A DNA stretch of 40,104 nucleotides, from assembly GCA_035555435.1 (NCBI GenBank), contig DATMGN010000049.1:1-40104 (forward strand), in the 5' to 3' direction. This document shows, piece after piece, positions 1 to 8,347 of the stretch (position 1 is the first letter of the stretch; the number at the start of each line of letters is the position of its first letter). The notes beneath the pieces are model-generated. The model did no database searches and was not told where the DNA came from. It saw nothing but the letters and a program-made list of their open reading frames with translations. The position numbers and the translations under genes are program-made. Source of the DNA: 73-13 sp035555435. Lineage in GTDB: Bacteria; Actinomycetota; Actinomycetes; Actinomycetales; Microbacteriaceae.

Positions 1-312
1 GAGCAGCGCCTCGAGCGCGCGGGGGTGGGCCGCATTGTCGTGGCCGAGGAACCAGTACCAATCGGTCGGCTCGGGCCCCGCGGCGCGGCCGAGCGCGAGG
101 TCGATGACCTGCGCGAGCGAGCCCTTCTTGGCGCTCACGATAAGCGCGCCGGGCAGCTGCTGCTGCAAGATCGCGAGCGACGAGTCGCTCGAGGCCGAGT
201 CGATCGCGACGATGCGATCCGGCGGTCGCGTCTGGGCCTGCAGGGCGGCGATGGTCGCCGGCAGGTACTGCGCGCCGTTCCGGGCGACGAGGATCGCGGT
301 CACGGAGGTCAT
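1..312 (-). CDS. Family 2 glycosyltransferase, N-terminal part (runs off the window)
   Basis: The start ATG is at 312 and the frame stays open to base 1, giving the first 104 residues. They read as a GT-A fold: a beta strand opening with TAILVARNG, a nucleotide-binding segment RIVAIDSASSDSS, and a stretch WYWFLGHDNAAHP where the metal-binding acidic motif of GT2 enzymes sits. Related actinobacterial proteins usually have HDD here, so HDN is a slight departure. Large GT2 proteins of this kind are often found beside whiB2 in actinobacteria (recollection, not checked). It lies 67 nt downstream of whiB2 on the same strand. A TAGGGT hexamer 9 nt before the ATG suggests its own leaderless promoter. 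Donor and acceptor cannot be inferred, and the rest of the protein lies outside the window. Confidence 0.85.
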   Translation of the reverse strand, partial: MTSVTAILVARNGAQYLPATIAALQAQTRPPDRIVAIDSASSDSSLAILQQQLPGALIVSAKKGSLAQVIDLALGRAAGPEPTDWYWFLGHDNAAHPRALEALL

Positions 313-321
313 ACGCTTCCG

Positions 322-327
322 ACCCTA
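322..327 (-). promoter_or_regulatory. Putative -10 element (TAGGGT) of the GT2 at 312
   Basis: TAGGGT on the minus strand ends 9 nt before the ATG at 312. That spacing fits a leaderless or nearly leaderless transcript. No clear -35 element is visible. Confidence 0.45.
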
Positions 328-379
328 GGCGCGCGACCCGAGCGGGCCGCGATGCCACTCCGCCGCTCGGAGAGAACCC

Positions 380-700
380 TCAGGCGCGGCGGCGGAGCTT
401 GCGACGCTCGCGCTCCGAGAGGCCGCCCCAGATGCCGAATCGCTCGTCGTTCTGCAGCGCGTACTCGAGGCACTCGTGCTTGACCTCGCACGTCGTGCAG
501 ATGCGCTTGGCGTCGCGGGTCGATCCACCCTTCTCGGGGAAAAAGGCCTCGGGGTCGGTCTGTGCGCAGAGCGCGTCGACCTGCCAGGCGAGGGGACTGT
601 CGTCCCCGACCTCGGCCGGGCGGCGGACGCCGGGGACGCCGAGCCGGACGGGGTCAACGAACCAGTCGCCGGGCACCTGGCCTCGGATGCTGCTCGTCAT
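380..700 (-). CDS. whiB2: WhiB-family iron-sulfur transcriptional regulator, WhiB2/WhmD type
   Basis: This 106-residue protein has the WhiB signature: four cysteines at residues 45, 68, 71 and 77 (C-X22-C-X2-C-X5-C) that would hold a 4Fe-4S cluster. The GIWGG turn (89-93) and a basic C-terminal tail for DNA contact follow. The FFPEKGGSTRDAKRIC segment is typical of the WhiB2/WhmD subgroup, which is linked to septation and cell division in mycobacteria and streptomycetes (family knowledge). I chose the ATG at 700 because an AAGGAG ribosome site lies just before it. The open frame extends to 775, but that would place the start inside the -35 box. A sigma-70-like promoter precedes the gene. Its place beside manA and glycan genes matches the arrangement in many actinobacteria. 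Confidence 0.96.
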   Translation of the reverse strand: MTSSIRGQVPGDWFVDPVRLGVPGVRRPAEVGDDSPLAWQVDALCAQTDPEAFFPEKGGSTRDAKRICTTCEVKHECLEYALQNDERFGIWGGLSERERRKLRRRA

Positions 701-746
701 GTCGGCTCCTTCGTCGCTTCCCCGCACTGAATCTCGGTTGCGGATA

Positions 747-775
747 ATTACACCGCTGTAGTTCGGCCGCGTCAA
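747..775 (-). promoter_or_regulatory. Near-consensus housekeeping promoter of whiB2
   Basis: On the minus strand TTGACG (770-775) and TGTAAT (747-752) are separated by exactly 17 nt, each one base off the sigma-70 consensus. Transcription would begin near 740, leaving a leader of about 40 nt that contains the AAGGAG site before the ATG at 700. It is the only start in the window where both promoter boxes are strong. The 701-848 gap holds nothing else that I can identify. Confidence 0.8.
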
Positions 776-848
776 GTCGCGGGGCTATACCCGTCTCATG
801 TGTTACTTGCGGGTTCCGACACGCCGTCCGAAGCGAATGCGGCGCTGA

Positions 849-1961
849 TCAGCGGGCGAGGTACAGGCTGCCGGAGCCCGAGATGCGCAGCTCGCCCTCG
901 TCAGGCGTCGCGAGAATCGCATCGCCCCGAGCGATGTCGATCGACGACTCGTCGCCGCGGATCGTGAACGAGCCATCAGTGCAGAGCGCGATCGCCGCGC
1001 CCGCGGGCGGGATGGCGGCGTGCTCCTGGACGAGCGTGAGCGAGAAGTTCGCGGCGGGATCCTCCGGCGCGTAGCGCAACCCTCCCTCGTCGAGCGTCAC
1101 CGGCTCCAGTCGCGGGACCGGGCGGGCCTCACGGTCCAGAATGCTGGCGAGCTCCGGCACGTCGATGTGCTTCGCCGTCAGACCGCCGCGCAGCACGTTG
1201 TCCGACGGGGCCATGAGCTCGATGCCGATGCCGTCCAAGTAGGCGTGGATGTTGCCTGCCGGGAGGTACAAGGCCTCCCCAGGCGTCAGAACGACATAGT
1301 GCAGCAGGAGCGCGCCCGCGATCCCAGGGTCGCCGGGATACCGCTCGGCGATGCGTGCCGCGTAGGGCAGCAGTTCGGGATGCGCGCGCACCGCCCGCTC
1401 GATCGCCCCGACGGCCGCGAGCGCGTTCGAGTCCGCCTCGAGCAGCCAGACGAATGCGTCGCCGATGCGCTCGTCGTCGACGAGTCGGTCAACCAGCGGA
1501 CGGACGAGCTCGCGGTCACCGGTCCGCGCCACCAGCTGCTCGATGTCGGCACGTGCTTCGTCCGCCGGGCGGAAGCCGCTCAGCGCCTCGAACCGGTCGG
1601 AGACCGCGACGATGATCTCGGGCTTCGGAAACGGGTCACGGTAGTTGCGCTGCGCCGCGTCGAGCGCGACGCCGGCCGCGTTCTCCCGCTCGAATCCCTC
1701 GCGCGCCTGCTCGGCATTCGGGTGCGCCTGGAGGGAGAGCGGCGAGCCCGCTGCGAGCACCTTCAGCAGGAACGGGAGCTCCGGCGCAATGTCCGCGAGG
1801 CTCCGCCCGTCCCCCGTGACGCGGGCCGGTGAGCCATGGTGGGCGCCGAGCCAGAGCTCCGCCTCGACCTCGTCGGTCCCGGGCCGGCCGAGTAGCCTGC
1901 TGATTGCGCCGCGGCGACCCCAGGCGTAGTCCCGGGGTGCGTTCTCGATGGGGATGAACAT
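849..1961 (-). CDS. manA: Mannose-6-phosphate isomerase, class I
   Basis: The 370-residue product interconverts fructose-6-phosphate and mannose-6-phosphate, the entry step to GDP-mannose. It shows the type I PMI features in order: N-terminal NAPRDYAWG, ELWLGAHHGSPA (about 36-46), and the zinc ligands in QAHP (78-81), KPE (113-115) and GNIHAYLDG (about 236-244). The C-terminal cupin half contains DNVLRGGLTAKHID. Length is normal for the family. The ATG at 1961 follows the stop of the upstream dehydratase by 11 nt with no obvious Shine-Dalgarno, so translation may be coupled to that gene. It feeds the two gmd genes that follow in this locus. No manB or manC is present in the window. Confidence 0.96.
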   Translation of the reverse strand: MFIPIENAPRDYAWGRRGAISRLLGRPGTDEVEAELWLGAHHGSPARVTGDGRSLADIAPELPFLLKVLAAGSPLSLQAHPNAEQAREGFERENAAGVALDAAQRNYRDPFPKPEIIVAVSDRFEALSGFRPADEARADIEQLVARTGDRELVRPLVDRLVDDERIGDAFVWLLEADSNALAAVGAIERAVRAHPELLPYAARIAERYPGDPGIAGALLLHYVVLTPGEALYLPAGNIHAYLDGIGIELMAPSDNVLRGGLTAKHIDVPELASILDREARPVPRLEPVTLDEGGLRYAPEDPAANFSLTLVQEHAAIPPAGAAIALCTDGSFTIRGDESSIDIARGDAILATPDEGELRISGSGSLYLAR

Positions 1962-1972
1962 GGTGATGCAGG

Positions 1973-2956
1973 TCAGCGCATCGCGGCTGATTGCTCGTCG
2001 AGGTCGGCTTCGACCATGAGGCGCACGAGCTCCGAGAAGCGAATCGTCGGCTTCCAGCCCAGGCGCTCACGCGCCTTCGATGCATCGCCAACGACGAGAT
2101 CGACCTCGGCAGGGCGCAGAAATGCCCCCGACTGCGACACGAAGCGCTCCCAGTCCCCAATCCCCGCGACCGCGAAGGCGGCTTCGAGGAATTCGCGGAT
2201 CGAGTGCACCTCACCGGTGGCGACGATGTAGTCATCGCCGGCGTCCTGCTGCAACATTCGCCACATCGCATCGACGTAGTCGCCCGCGAACCCCCAGTCC
2301 CGCTTCGCGTCGAGATTTCCGAGCACGAGCTCGTCCTGCAGGCCGAGTGAGATCCGAGCAACCGACTGAGTGATCTTCCTCGTCACGAACTTCGGGTCTC
2401 GCCGCGGCGATTCGTGGTTGAAGAGAATGCCGGTCGAGGCGTGCATCCCATACGACTCGCGGTAGTTGATCGTCATGTAGTGCGCATAGACCTTCGCAAC
2501 GCCGTACGGCGAGCGCGGATGAAACGGGGTGGTCTCGCGCTGCGGAACCTCCTGCGCCTTGCCGAACATCTCGGAGCTCGACGCCTGATAGAAGCGCACC
2601 GGGTTTCCAGTCTCCTCCTGGTGAAGCCGGATCGCCTCGAGGACGTTGAGCACGCCCATTCCCGTCACCTGGCTGGTCGCCTGTGCGTTCTCCCAAGACT
2701 GTGCGACGAACGAGATGCCGCCGAGATTGTAGAACTCGTCCGGCCGTGCCGCGAGCAGTGCGCGGATGAGGCTAGGCAGATCGGTGATGTCGCCCGCGAG
2801 GAGTCGAACTGCTGGAATCTCGCGTTCGATGATCGCCGCGCGCGGGTTGTTGAGTCCGTGGACCAGACCGTAGACCTCATAGCCCTTTGCGACGAGCGAT
2901 TCGGCGAGATATCTGCCGTCCTGGCCAGTGATGCCGGTGATGAGTGCGCGTGGCAA
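1973..2956 (-). CDS. gmd: GDP-mannose 4,6-dehydratase, short (Pseudomonas-like) type
   Basis: This 327-residue extended short-chain dehydrogenase would convert GDP-D-mannose to GDP-4-keto-6-deoxy-D-mannose. Visible are the NAD(P) loop GITGQDGRYLAE (7-18), catalytic SSSEMFG and YGVAK (Tyr, Lys), and the Gmd hallmark GILFNHESPRR. It lacks the RR(S/A)S-FNT-RI segment found after the first strand in the canonical Gmd at 4239 and reads GLVHGLNNPRAAI instead. In length and in ALDAKRDWGFAGDYV-like blocks it resembles, from memory, the short Gmd of Pseudomonas aeruginosa that supplies GDP-D-rhamnose. No Rmd reductase lies beside it. The TTG start at 2956 is supported by GAGGAG six bases upstream. manA follows after 11 nt, implying co-transcription. 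Confidence 0.88.
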   Translation of the reverse strand: MPRALITGITGQDGRYLAESLVAKGYEVYGLVHGLNNPRAAIIEREIPAVRLLAGDITDLPSLIRALLAARPDEFYNLGGISFVAQSWENAQATSQVTGMGVLNVLEAIRLHQEETGNPVRFYQASSSEMFGKAQEVPQRETTPFHPRSPYGVAKVYAHYMTINYRESYGMHASTGILFNHESPRRDPKFVTRKITQSVARISLGLQDELVLGNLDAKRDWGFAGDYVDAMWRMLQQDAGDDYIVATGEVHSIREFLEAAFAVAGIGDWERFVSQSGAFLRPAEVDLVVGDASKARERLGWKPTIRFSELVRLMVEADLDEQSAAMR

Positions 2957-3007
2957 CAGACGCTCCTCGGTGATATCGCTCGGGCGGGCCGCCGAGTGGC
3001 CCCCACG

Positions 3008-4138
3008 CTACCGCACAGAGGTGCGGGCGAGACGGCGGTAGATGGCTGCGGTCTGCGAGGCGACACGATCCCAGGCAAAGGTTCGAGCCCATGCCGGTCC
3101 GTCCGTCCGGACCCGGGTTGAAACGTCGGGCGCGAGCGCTTCGCGGATCCGCAGCGCGAGCTCTCCCGCATCACCTGGAGTGAAGTAGCTCGCGACGGCC
3201 CCGCCCACCTCTCGACTGCACGACGCGTCCGCGAGGATCACCGGGGTGCCTTCCGCGAGCGCCTCGAGCGTGGGGAGTCCGAAGCCCTCATAACGCGAGG
3301 GAAACACGAGCGCGGCGGCGAGCCGGTAGATCTCCGGGAGCTCGGCGTCACTCGGCGCGAGCGGCAGAATGCGATCGGCGAGGCCGGTCTCCTCGATCGC
3401 GCGCAACTCCTCGTCGGTGAACTGGCCGCCTCCGACCACGACAAATGCGACTTGGGGGTCTTCTGCTGCGACCTCTGCGAAGGCGGCGAGCGCGACCGAG
3501 AAGTCCTTGTATCCGGAACGCACCCCGACGTACAGCAGGTAGCGCTCCGGGAGGCCCGCCGGGGCAACCCCGGGGGCGAAGAACGCCTCACCGACGGCGA
3601 GCGGCACGACGTCGATGCGCTCGCCGATCTGCGAACCATAGAACCGCGCCACGTCGTCAGCGGTGCCCTGCGAGATCGCGATGATCGCATCCGCAGCTTC
3701 GCAGTAGCGCCGTTTGGCGAAGTGCGGATTCCCGAGCGGGAAGAGTCCCGGGTACACCTCGGGGGTCATGTCGTAGACGGTGACGACCCGGGGACCTCGC
3801 CAGCGCCGCAGGTACGCGGGATGGCTGAACGTGTGATGCATGATGTCGATGGACGGGAGTCGCCTCGGCATCGTCCGGGGATGACCGGTCAGTCTCCAGC
3901 TCGCCCATTCGACCTTGTCGCGAAGCTTTCCGGGCTCAGCGCGCGCGGGCACGAGTCCTGATTCCGCGAGATGCTTGTTGCGCGTCGAGCGCGCGAGGAG
4001 CACCGGCTCGATCCCATGATCGGGCAATCGACGCATGAGCTCGACGTAGTACTTGCTGATCCCACCGCGGTGCTGTGCCTCGAAGATCTGATCGTCGAAT
4101 CCGACGCGGATGAGGCCGGATTCGCGCGCACTGGACAC
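3008..4138 (-). CDS. GT4-family glycosyltransferase
   Basis: The 376-residue product has the two-Rossmann layout of GT-B glycosyltransferases. The N-terminal half starts IRVGFDDQIFEAQHRGGISKYY, the acceptor-side glycine-rich loop. The C-terminal half has LLYVGVRSGYKD and the donor-site block FPSRYEGFGLPTLEALAEGTPV, whose E-X7-E motif is the usual retaining GT4 signature. It probably transfers a GDP- or UDP-linked hexose such as mannose in the cytoplasm; the sugar is inference. I place the start at GTG 4138: homology begins right after it, and a GATAAT hexamer lies 6 nt upstream. The open frame reaches 4369 but would then run into the divergent gmd gene. It lies between two different gmd genes. 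Confidence 0.9.
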   Translation of the reverse strand: MSSARESGLIRVGFDDQIFEAQHRGGISKYYVELMRRLPDHGIEPVLLARSTRNKHLAESGLVPARAEPGKLRDKVEWASWRLTGHPRTMPRRLPSIDIMHHTFSHPAYLRRWRGPRVVTVYDMTPEVYPGLFPLGNPHFAKRRYCEAADAIIAISQGTADDVARFYGSQIGERIDVVPLAVGEAFFAPGVAPAGLPERYLLYVGVRSGYKDFSVALAAFAEVAAEDPQVAFVVVGGGQFTDEELRAIEETGLADRILPLAPSDAELPEIYRLAAALVFPSRYEGFGLPTLEALAEGTPVILADASCSREVGGAVASYFTPGDAGELALRIREALAPDVSTRVRTDGPAWARTFAWDRVASQTAAIYRRLARTSVR

Positions 4139-4144
4139 CGCCCT

Positions 4145-4150
4145 ATTATC
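4145..4150 (-). promoter_or_regulatory. Putative -10 element (GATAAT) of the GT4 at 4138
   Basis: GATAAT on the minus strand, one base off the consensus, ends 6 nt before the GTG at 4138. The transcript would start at or next to the start codon (leaderless). This also supports the GTG as the true start. Confidence 0.5.
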
Positions 4151-4193
4151 CCCGTCGACGCTGCCGTCATGCCCTTGCCACGAGCCGCTCGGG

Positions 4194-4199
4194 TAGAGT
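4194..4199 (+). promoter_or_regulatory. Putative -10 element (TAGAGT) of the gmd-fcl operon
   Basis: TAGAGT lies 39 nt before the gmd ATG. It would give a leader of roughly 30 nt carrying the GAAGGAA ribosome site. No convincing -35 is seen at the right distance; TTGCCA at 4175-4180 is only 13 nt away. Confidence 0.4.
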
Positions 4200-4238
4200 C
4201 GACCGGACCCGTTCGGGCTGCGAAATTGAAGGAATGTC

Positions 4239-5270
4239 ATGGCGAAGCGCGCGTTCATCACTGGTATCACGGGCCAGGACGGCTCGTACTTGGCGGAGCT
4301 GCTGCTCGCGAAAGGGTACGAGGTCCACGGTCTCATCCGACGTGCTTCGACGTTCAACACGGCACGCATCGACCACCTCTACATCGATCCGCATGACCCT
4401 TCCGCGAAGCTCTTCCTCCACTACGGCGACCTCAGCGACGGCTCGCGTCTCGTGACCCTCCTCCAGGAGGTGCAGCCGGACGAGGTCTACAACCTTGCGG
4501 CGCAATCCCACGTCCGGGTGAGCTTCGACGAGCCCGAGCACACGGCGGACACAACCGGGACTGGCACGATCCGCCTGCTCGAGGCCGTGCGACTCTCGGG
4601 ATCCCACACGAGGTTCTATCAGGCCTCGTCCTCAGAGCTGTACGGTGCGACGCCGCCGCCGCAGTCCGAGACGACGCCGTTCTATCCGCGCTCGCCCTAC
4701 GCGGCCGCGAAGCTCTACAGCTTCTGGATCACGAAGAACTACCGGGAGGCCTACGGCCTCTTCGCTTCGAATGGCATCCTCTTCAACCACGAGTCGCCGC
4801 GTCGCGGGGAGACGTTCGTGACGCGGAAGATCACGCGGGCGGTCGCGCGGATCAAGGCGGGTGTGCAGAAGGATCTCTACCTCGGCAACCTCGAGGCGAT
4901 CCGCGACTGGGGCTACGCACCTGAGTATGTCGAAGGCATGTGGCGCATGCTGCAGGCTGATGAGCCGGATGATTTCGTGCTCGCGACGGGCATCGGCTAC
5001 ACCATCAAGGATTTCCTCGAGGCGTCCTTCGGCCACGTCGGACTCGATTGGCACGACTACGTGCGATTCGACGAGAAGTACCTGCGCCCGACCGAGGTGG
5101 ACGCGCTCGTCGGCGACGCGTCGAAGGCGGCCGACAAGCTGGGCTGGACGGCAACGACCGACGCGCTCGCGCTCGCGCGCATCATGGTCGATGCCGACAT
5201 CGCCGCGCTGGAGCATGAGGGCAAGCACTGGATCGACACCCCGGCGCTCGCGGGCTGGGGTGGCGCGTGA
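4239..5270 (+). CDS. gmd: GDP-mannose 4,6-dehydratase, canonical type
   Basis: This 343-residue enzyme makes GDP-4-keto-6-deoxy-D-mannose from GDP-D-mannose, the first step to GDP-L-fucose. Motifs in order: GITGQDGSYLAE (NADP loop), RRASTFNTARI (NADP-binding and oligomer contact of the canonical class), YNLAAQSHV, catalytic SSSELYG with YAAAK, and NHESPRRGETFVTRKI. The length is standard. A GAAGGAA site precedes the ATG. Its stop overlaps the GTG start of fcl by 4 nt (GTGA), so the two are translationally coupled. It is a second, clearly diverged gmd about 1.3 kb from the short-type one at 1973. Confidence 0.97.
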   Translation: MAKRAFITGITGQDGSYLAELLLAKGYEVHGLIRRASTFNTARIDHLYIDPHDPSAKLFLHYGDLSDGSRLVTLLQEVQPDEVYNLAAQSHVRVSFDEPEHTADTTGTGTIRLLEAVRLSGSHTRFYQASSSELYGATPPPQSETTPFYPRSPYAAAKLYSFWITKNYREAYGLFASNGILFNHESPRRGETFVTRKITRAVARIKAGVQKDLYLGNLEAIRDWGYAPEYVEGMWRMLQADEPDDFVLATGIGYTIKDFLEASFGHVGLDWHDYVRFDEKYLRPTEVDALVGDASKAADKLGWTATTDALALARIMVDADIAALEHEGKHWIDTPALAGWGGA

Positions 5271-6268
5271 CGCTTGAGGACGACGGTCCCCGCGTCCACG
5301 ACGACGTGGAGTACTCGCCGGGCCCCCTCGACCGTGACGCGACGTTCTACGTCGCCGGCCACCGCGGCCTCGTCGGATCGGCGATCGTCCGCAAGCTGAA
5401 GGCCGAAGGGTTCACCGACGTCATCGGGCGCACATCGGCCGAGTTGGACCTGAAGGATCGCGAGGCGGTCTTCGCCTACTTTGCCCAGACCAAGCCCCGG
5501 TACGTCGCGCTCGCCGCGGCAAAGGTCGGCGGGATCGTGGCGAACAACACCTATCCCGTCGAGTTCCTCTCCGAGAACATTCAGATCCAGACGAACGTCA
5601 TTGACGCGGCCCTGGCGCATGACGTCGAACGGCTGCTGTTCCTGGGCTCGTCGTGCATCTACCCGAAGTTCGCGCCGCAGCCGATCCGTGAGGACGCACT
5701 CCACACCGGCTATCTCGAGCACACCAACGACGCGTACGCGATCGCGAAGATCGCCGGCATCATGCACATCCAGGCCGTGCGCCGCGAGTACGGCAAGCCG
5801 TGGATCTCGGCGATGCCGACGAACCTCTACGGACCGAACGACAACTTCAACCCGCAGGGCTCGCACGTCCTGCCCGCCTTGATCCGCCGTTATTCCGAAG
5901 CGGCGGAGGCTGGGGCGGCTTCGGTCACGAACTGGGGCACGGGGACACCTCGCCGCGAGTTCCTCCACGTCGACGACATGGCCGACGCGAGCCTTCATCT
6001 CCTGGAGCACTACGACGGACCGCAGCAGGTCAACGTCGGGACCGGATCCGACGTGACCATCCGCGAGATCGCCGAGACGATCGCGGCAGCCGTCGGCTAT
6101 GAGGGCGAAACCGTCTGGGATGCTTCGAAGCCCGACGGGACCCCGCAGAAGCTGCTCGACGTTTCCAAGCTCGCCGACGTGGGCTGGACATCACGCATCC
6201 CACTGGACGACGGCCTGCGCTTGACCATCGAGTGGTTCCGCGACCACGAGCGGATAGCGCGCGGATGA
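5267..6268 (+). CDS. fcl: GDP-L-fucose synthase (GDP-4-keto-6-deoxymannose 3,5-epimerase-4-reductase)
   Basis: The 333-residue SDR protein completes GDP-L-fucose synthesis from the Gmd product using NADPH. It contains the cofactor loop GHRGLVGSAIV, AAKVGGI, the catalytic block LFLGSSCIYP with YAIAK, and NLYGPNDNFNPQGSHVLPALI, all typical of Fcl/WcaG. About 20 N-terminal residues (TLEDDGPRVHDDVEYSPGPL) precede the usual start and are not part of the known fold. No other in-frame start is obvious and the GTGA overlap with gmd supports the long form. Its own stop overlaps the downstream methyltransferase ATG (ATGA), so gmd, fcl and the methyltransferase form one operon. Confidence 0.97.
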   Translation: MTLEDDGPRVHDDVEYSPGPLDRDATFYVAGHRGLVGSAIVRKLKAEGFTDVIGRTSAELDLKDREAVFAYFAQTKPRYVALAAAKVGGIVANNTYPVEFLSENIQIQTNVIDAALAHDVERLLFLGSSCIYPKFAPQPIREDALHTGYLEHTNDAYAIAKIAGIMHIQAVRREYGKPWISAMPTNLYGPNDNFNPQGSHVLPALIRRYSEAAEAGAASVTNWGTGTPRREFLHVDDMADASLHLLEHYDGPQQVNVGTGSDVTIREIAETIAAAVGYEGETVWDASKPDGTPQKLLDVSKLADVGWTSRIPLDDGLRLTIEWFRDHERIARG

Positions 6269-6984
6269 GCGGCTCAGAGGCTCCCGGCTACGAGTCCTAC
6301 GTCGAATGGAAGAACTGGGGACACAAGTTCGGATCGCTTGAGCGAGGCGATTCGAAGTACTTCACCAAGGAACTCCGAGAGATCGAGCGCCGTGGCGAGA
6401 TCCACGATGTACTTGAGCTGGGCTTCGGTGACGGACGCTTCCTTGCCTACTGTCGCGAACGCGGCTGGCAAGCAACGGGTATCGAGCTGATCCCAGAGCT
6501 CGTCGAGCTCGCGAAGAGTTCTGGTTTCGGCGCCCTGCTCGCCGATCAGGTTGCAACGCTCCCTGACGCTTCATTCGACCTGATCGCGGCATTCGATGTA
6601 TTGGAGCACATTCCACCCTCCGACAGTGTCGAGTTCCTTACCGGAATCCGCCAGAAGCTTCGTCCAGGCGGAAGCGTGATCCTGCGATTCCCCAATGCCG
6701 ACACCGCGCTCGGCAACCCGTTCCAATATGGAGATCCGACCCATGTCAATGCAATCGGGTTGCTCAAGCTGCGCTACTACGCGGCTTCAGCAGAACTCCA
6801 GGTGAGTCGTTTCCGGGGATCCAAGGGCCGTAGCTTTGAGACATCCCTTGTCCACGGACTGCACCGCTATACCGGCCTGCCGATCGGGCGAGTACTCGCC
6901 GGTATCAAGCGAGCGATCTACCTCCCGGATGTGCCGGTAGTGCTGTCGTCCCCGAACGTCATCGCAGTCTTGCGACTTGCCTAA
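6265..6984 (+). CDS. Class I SAM-dependent methyltransferase
   Basis: The 239-residue protein has a Rossmann methyltransferase core: motif I VLELGFGDGRFL (SAM binding), an acidic strand end GIELIPE, motif IV region FDLIAAFDVLEHIPP, and LRPGGSVILRFPN. This is the Methyltransf_11/23 type seen in many glycan clusters, where such enzymes methylate sugars or termini; the substrate is unknown. The ATG at 6265 overlaps the fcl stop by 4 nt, so translation is coupled; an upstream in-frame ATG at 6232 lies inside fcl and is unlikely. The gene looks less G+C-rich and less biased in third positions than gmd and fcl, which hints at a separate origin. The C-terminal 60 residues are basic and unassigned. 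Confidence 0.88.
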   Translation: MSGSEAPGYESYVEWKNWGHKFGSLERGDSKYFTKELREIERRGEIHDVLELGFGDGRFLAYCRERGWQATGIELIPELVELAKSSGFGALLADQVATLPDASFDLIAAFDVLEHIPPSDSVEFLTGIRQKLRPGGSVILRFPNADTALGNPFQYGDPTHVNAIGLLKLRYYAASAELQVSRFRGSKGRSFETSLVHGLHRYTGLPIGRVLAGIKRAIYLPDVPVVLSSPNVIAVLRLA

Positions 6985-7027
6985 ACACCGCTCCTTCTGA
7001 CGTCAAAGCGCGAGGACGGGTCGGCGC

Positions 7028-8308
7028 TTAATCCTGATGCTGGACTAATGGCTTCAGAGGAACACTCCGAACGAGCGATACGGCATGGACGGCAGCTCCG
7101 ACGAGCGGCCCGATCACGAGCGCGGCAACCGTCGCCCACTCGAACGGCAGTGGAATCAGAAAGAGCGCGAGCACCGAACCGGCGATGGCGGTACCCCAGC
7201 CCAGGAGGTACAGGTTGTGCTGTGCCGCACCGAGGGCTGCCACCCCCGTGAGCGTGATGATGCCGAGACCGGCCGACGCCGCGGTGAGCGCCGCGATGAT
7301 CCAAGCCCCTGCCTCGAAGCCGGGGCCGAAGATGATCGGCATCAGCGGTGGTCCGATGAGCGCGGCGAGCCCGGCGAGCACCGCACTCGCAGCGAGCACA
7401 ATTCCCACACCGCCGATCACCCAGCGTTGCCGCGTCGCATGGTCGAAGCCCGTGAAGCGCGCGATCAGCGCATTCTGAAATGACGTCAGCGGCACCATGA
7501 TGGGAGCCCGGGTAAGCGTAACCAGCAAGATCAGCACACCGAGTGACGACGTGGTGGTACCGCGCGGATTGAACTCGGCAGCGATGGAGAGCAGGGCAGG
7601 CCAGCCGATGACAAGGATGCCCGAGAGCGCGGCCGCGGCCATCGCTCGCAGCATGCGCGTGATCGAAATGGACAGCGGCGCATCGGAGCGAATGTCGAAG
7701 GTGTCGCGGCGCAGCGACGGCCAGCAGAGCGCGACGATGAGCCCCGGGACGAACGCGAGCACGGCAGCGAGCGAGAAACCGAAGACGGTCGGCAAGGCAA
7801 GTGCAACGAAGAGGAAGAACCCGAGGCGCGAGACGCCCTCGAGACAGACGAGAAGCGAGTAGCCACGCCATCTCGCGAATCCTGCGAGAACGGCGACCGC
7901 CCCAAACCCGCCGCCCACCACGACCGCTGCGATGCAGAGCAGCGGCAGCGCCCACGACCAATCGGCACCAAACGCCCAAGGCGCCCAGGCAAACCCCGAA
8001 ATGAACACAATGACGGCCACGGCCGCACTGAGCACGACGGCTACGAGAACGATCCGGGGATTTCCACTCAGTTCTGATCCCGGCAGACCCCCGGCATCGA
8101 TCCGAAGCTTGGCGACACGTGCGACACGGATGACCTCCTGCGCCAATCCGTGCAGGCACGCGATGACGACGAACAGGACCGCCCAGAAGACCGCAAAGCT
8201 CGCGTAGTCGGCCGGCCCGAGCCAGCGTGCGGCGAGGAACTGCACGACGTAGCCGACGATCGCGACGACGAGCGTCGCGATTCCGACCTGAGTAGCTGCG
8301 CGCCTCAC
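7028..8308 (-). CDS. Wzx-like polysaccharide/lipid-linked oligosaccharide flippase
   Basis: This 426-residue integral membrane protein has about twelve hydrophobic segments in the pattern of the MOP (MATE/Wzx/MurJ) superfamily. The N-terminus includes ARWLGPADYASFAVFWA, the typical 'LGP..YG.Y' feature after the first helix, and there are repeated six-helix halves. It probably flips an undecaprenyl- or decaprenyl-linked saccharide across the membrane. The GTG at 8308 is preceded by a GAGG stretch about 12 nt upstream. It lies 39 nt downstream of the DUF2304 gene and converges with the methyltransferase at 6984. The 43-nt gap between them shows no terminator. A Wzm/Wzt exporter is also present in this locus, so two export routes coexist. 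Confidence 0.82.
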   Translation of the reverse strand: MRRAATQVGIATLVVAIVGYVVQFLAARWLGPADYASFAVFWAVLFVVIACLHGLAQEVIRVARVAKLRIDAGGLPGSELSGNPRIVLVAVVLSAAVAVIVFISGFAWAPWAFGADWSWALPLLCIAAVVVGGGFGAVAVLAGFARWRGYSLLVCLEGVSRLGFFLFVALALPTVFGFSLAAVLAFVPGLIVALCWPSLRRDTFDIRSDAPLSISITRMLRAMAAAALSGILVIGWPALLSIAAEFNPRGTTTSSLGVLILLVTLTRAPIMVPLTSFQNALIARFTGFDHATRQRWVIGGVGIVLAASAVLAGLAALIGPPLMPIIFGPGFEAGAWIIAALTAASAGLGIITLTGVAALGAAQHNLYLLGWGTAIAGSVLALFLIPLPFEWATVAALVIGPLVGAAVHAVSLVRSVPLKPLVQHQD

Positions 8309-8347
8309 GAGCGGCCGATACCTCGAGCGCGACAGCGCGCCGCTGTG

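Noticed and set aside
313..379. Small inverted repeat CTCCG/CGGAG after whiB2 as a terminator
   Set aside because: Only a 5-bp stem with no T-tract follows. It is likely to be a chance feature of G+C-rich DNA.
4171..4199. TTGCCA (4175-4180) as the -35 box of the gmd promoter
   Set aside because: The spacer to TAGAGT is only 13 nt, too short for sigma-70 type promoters.
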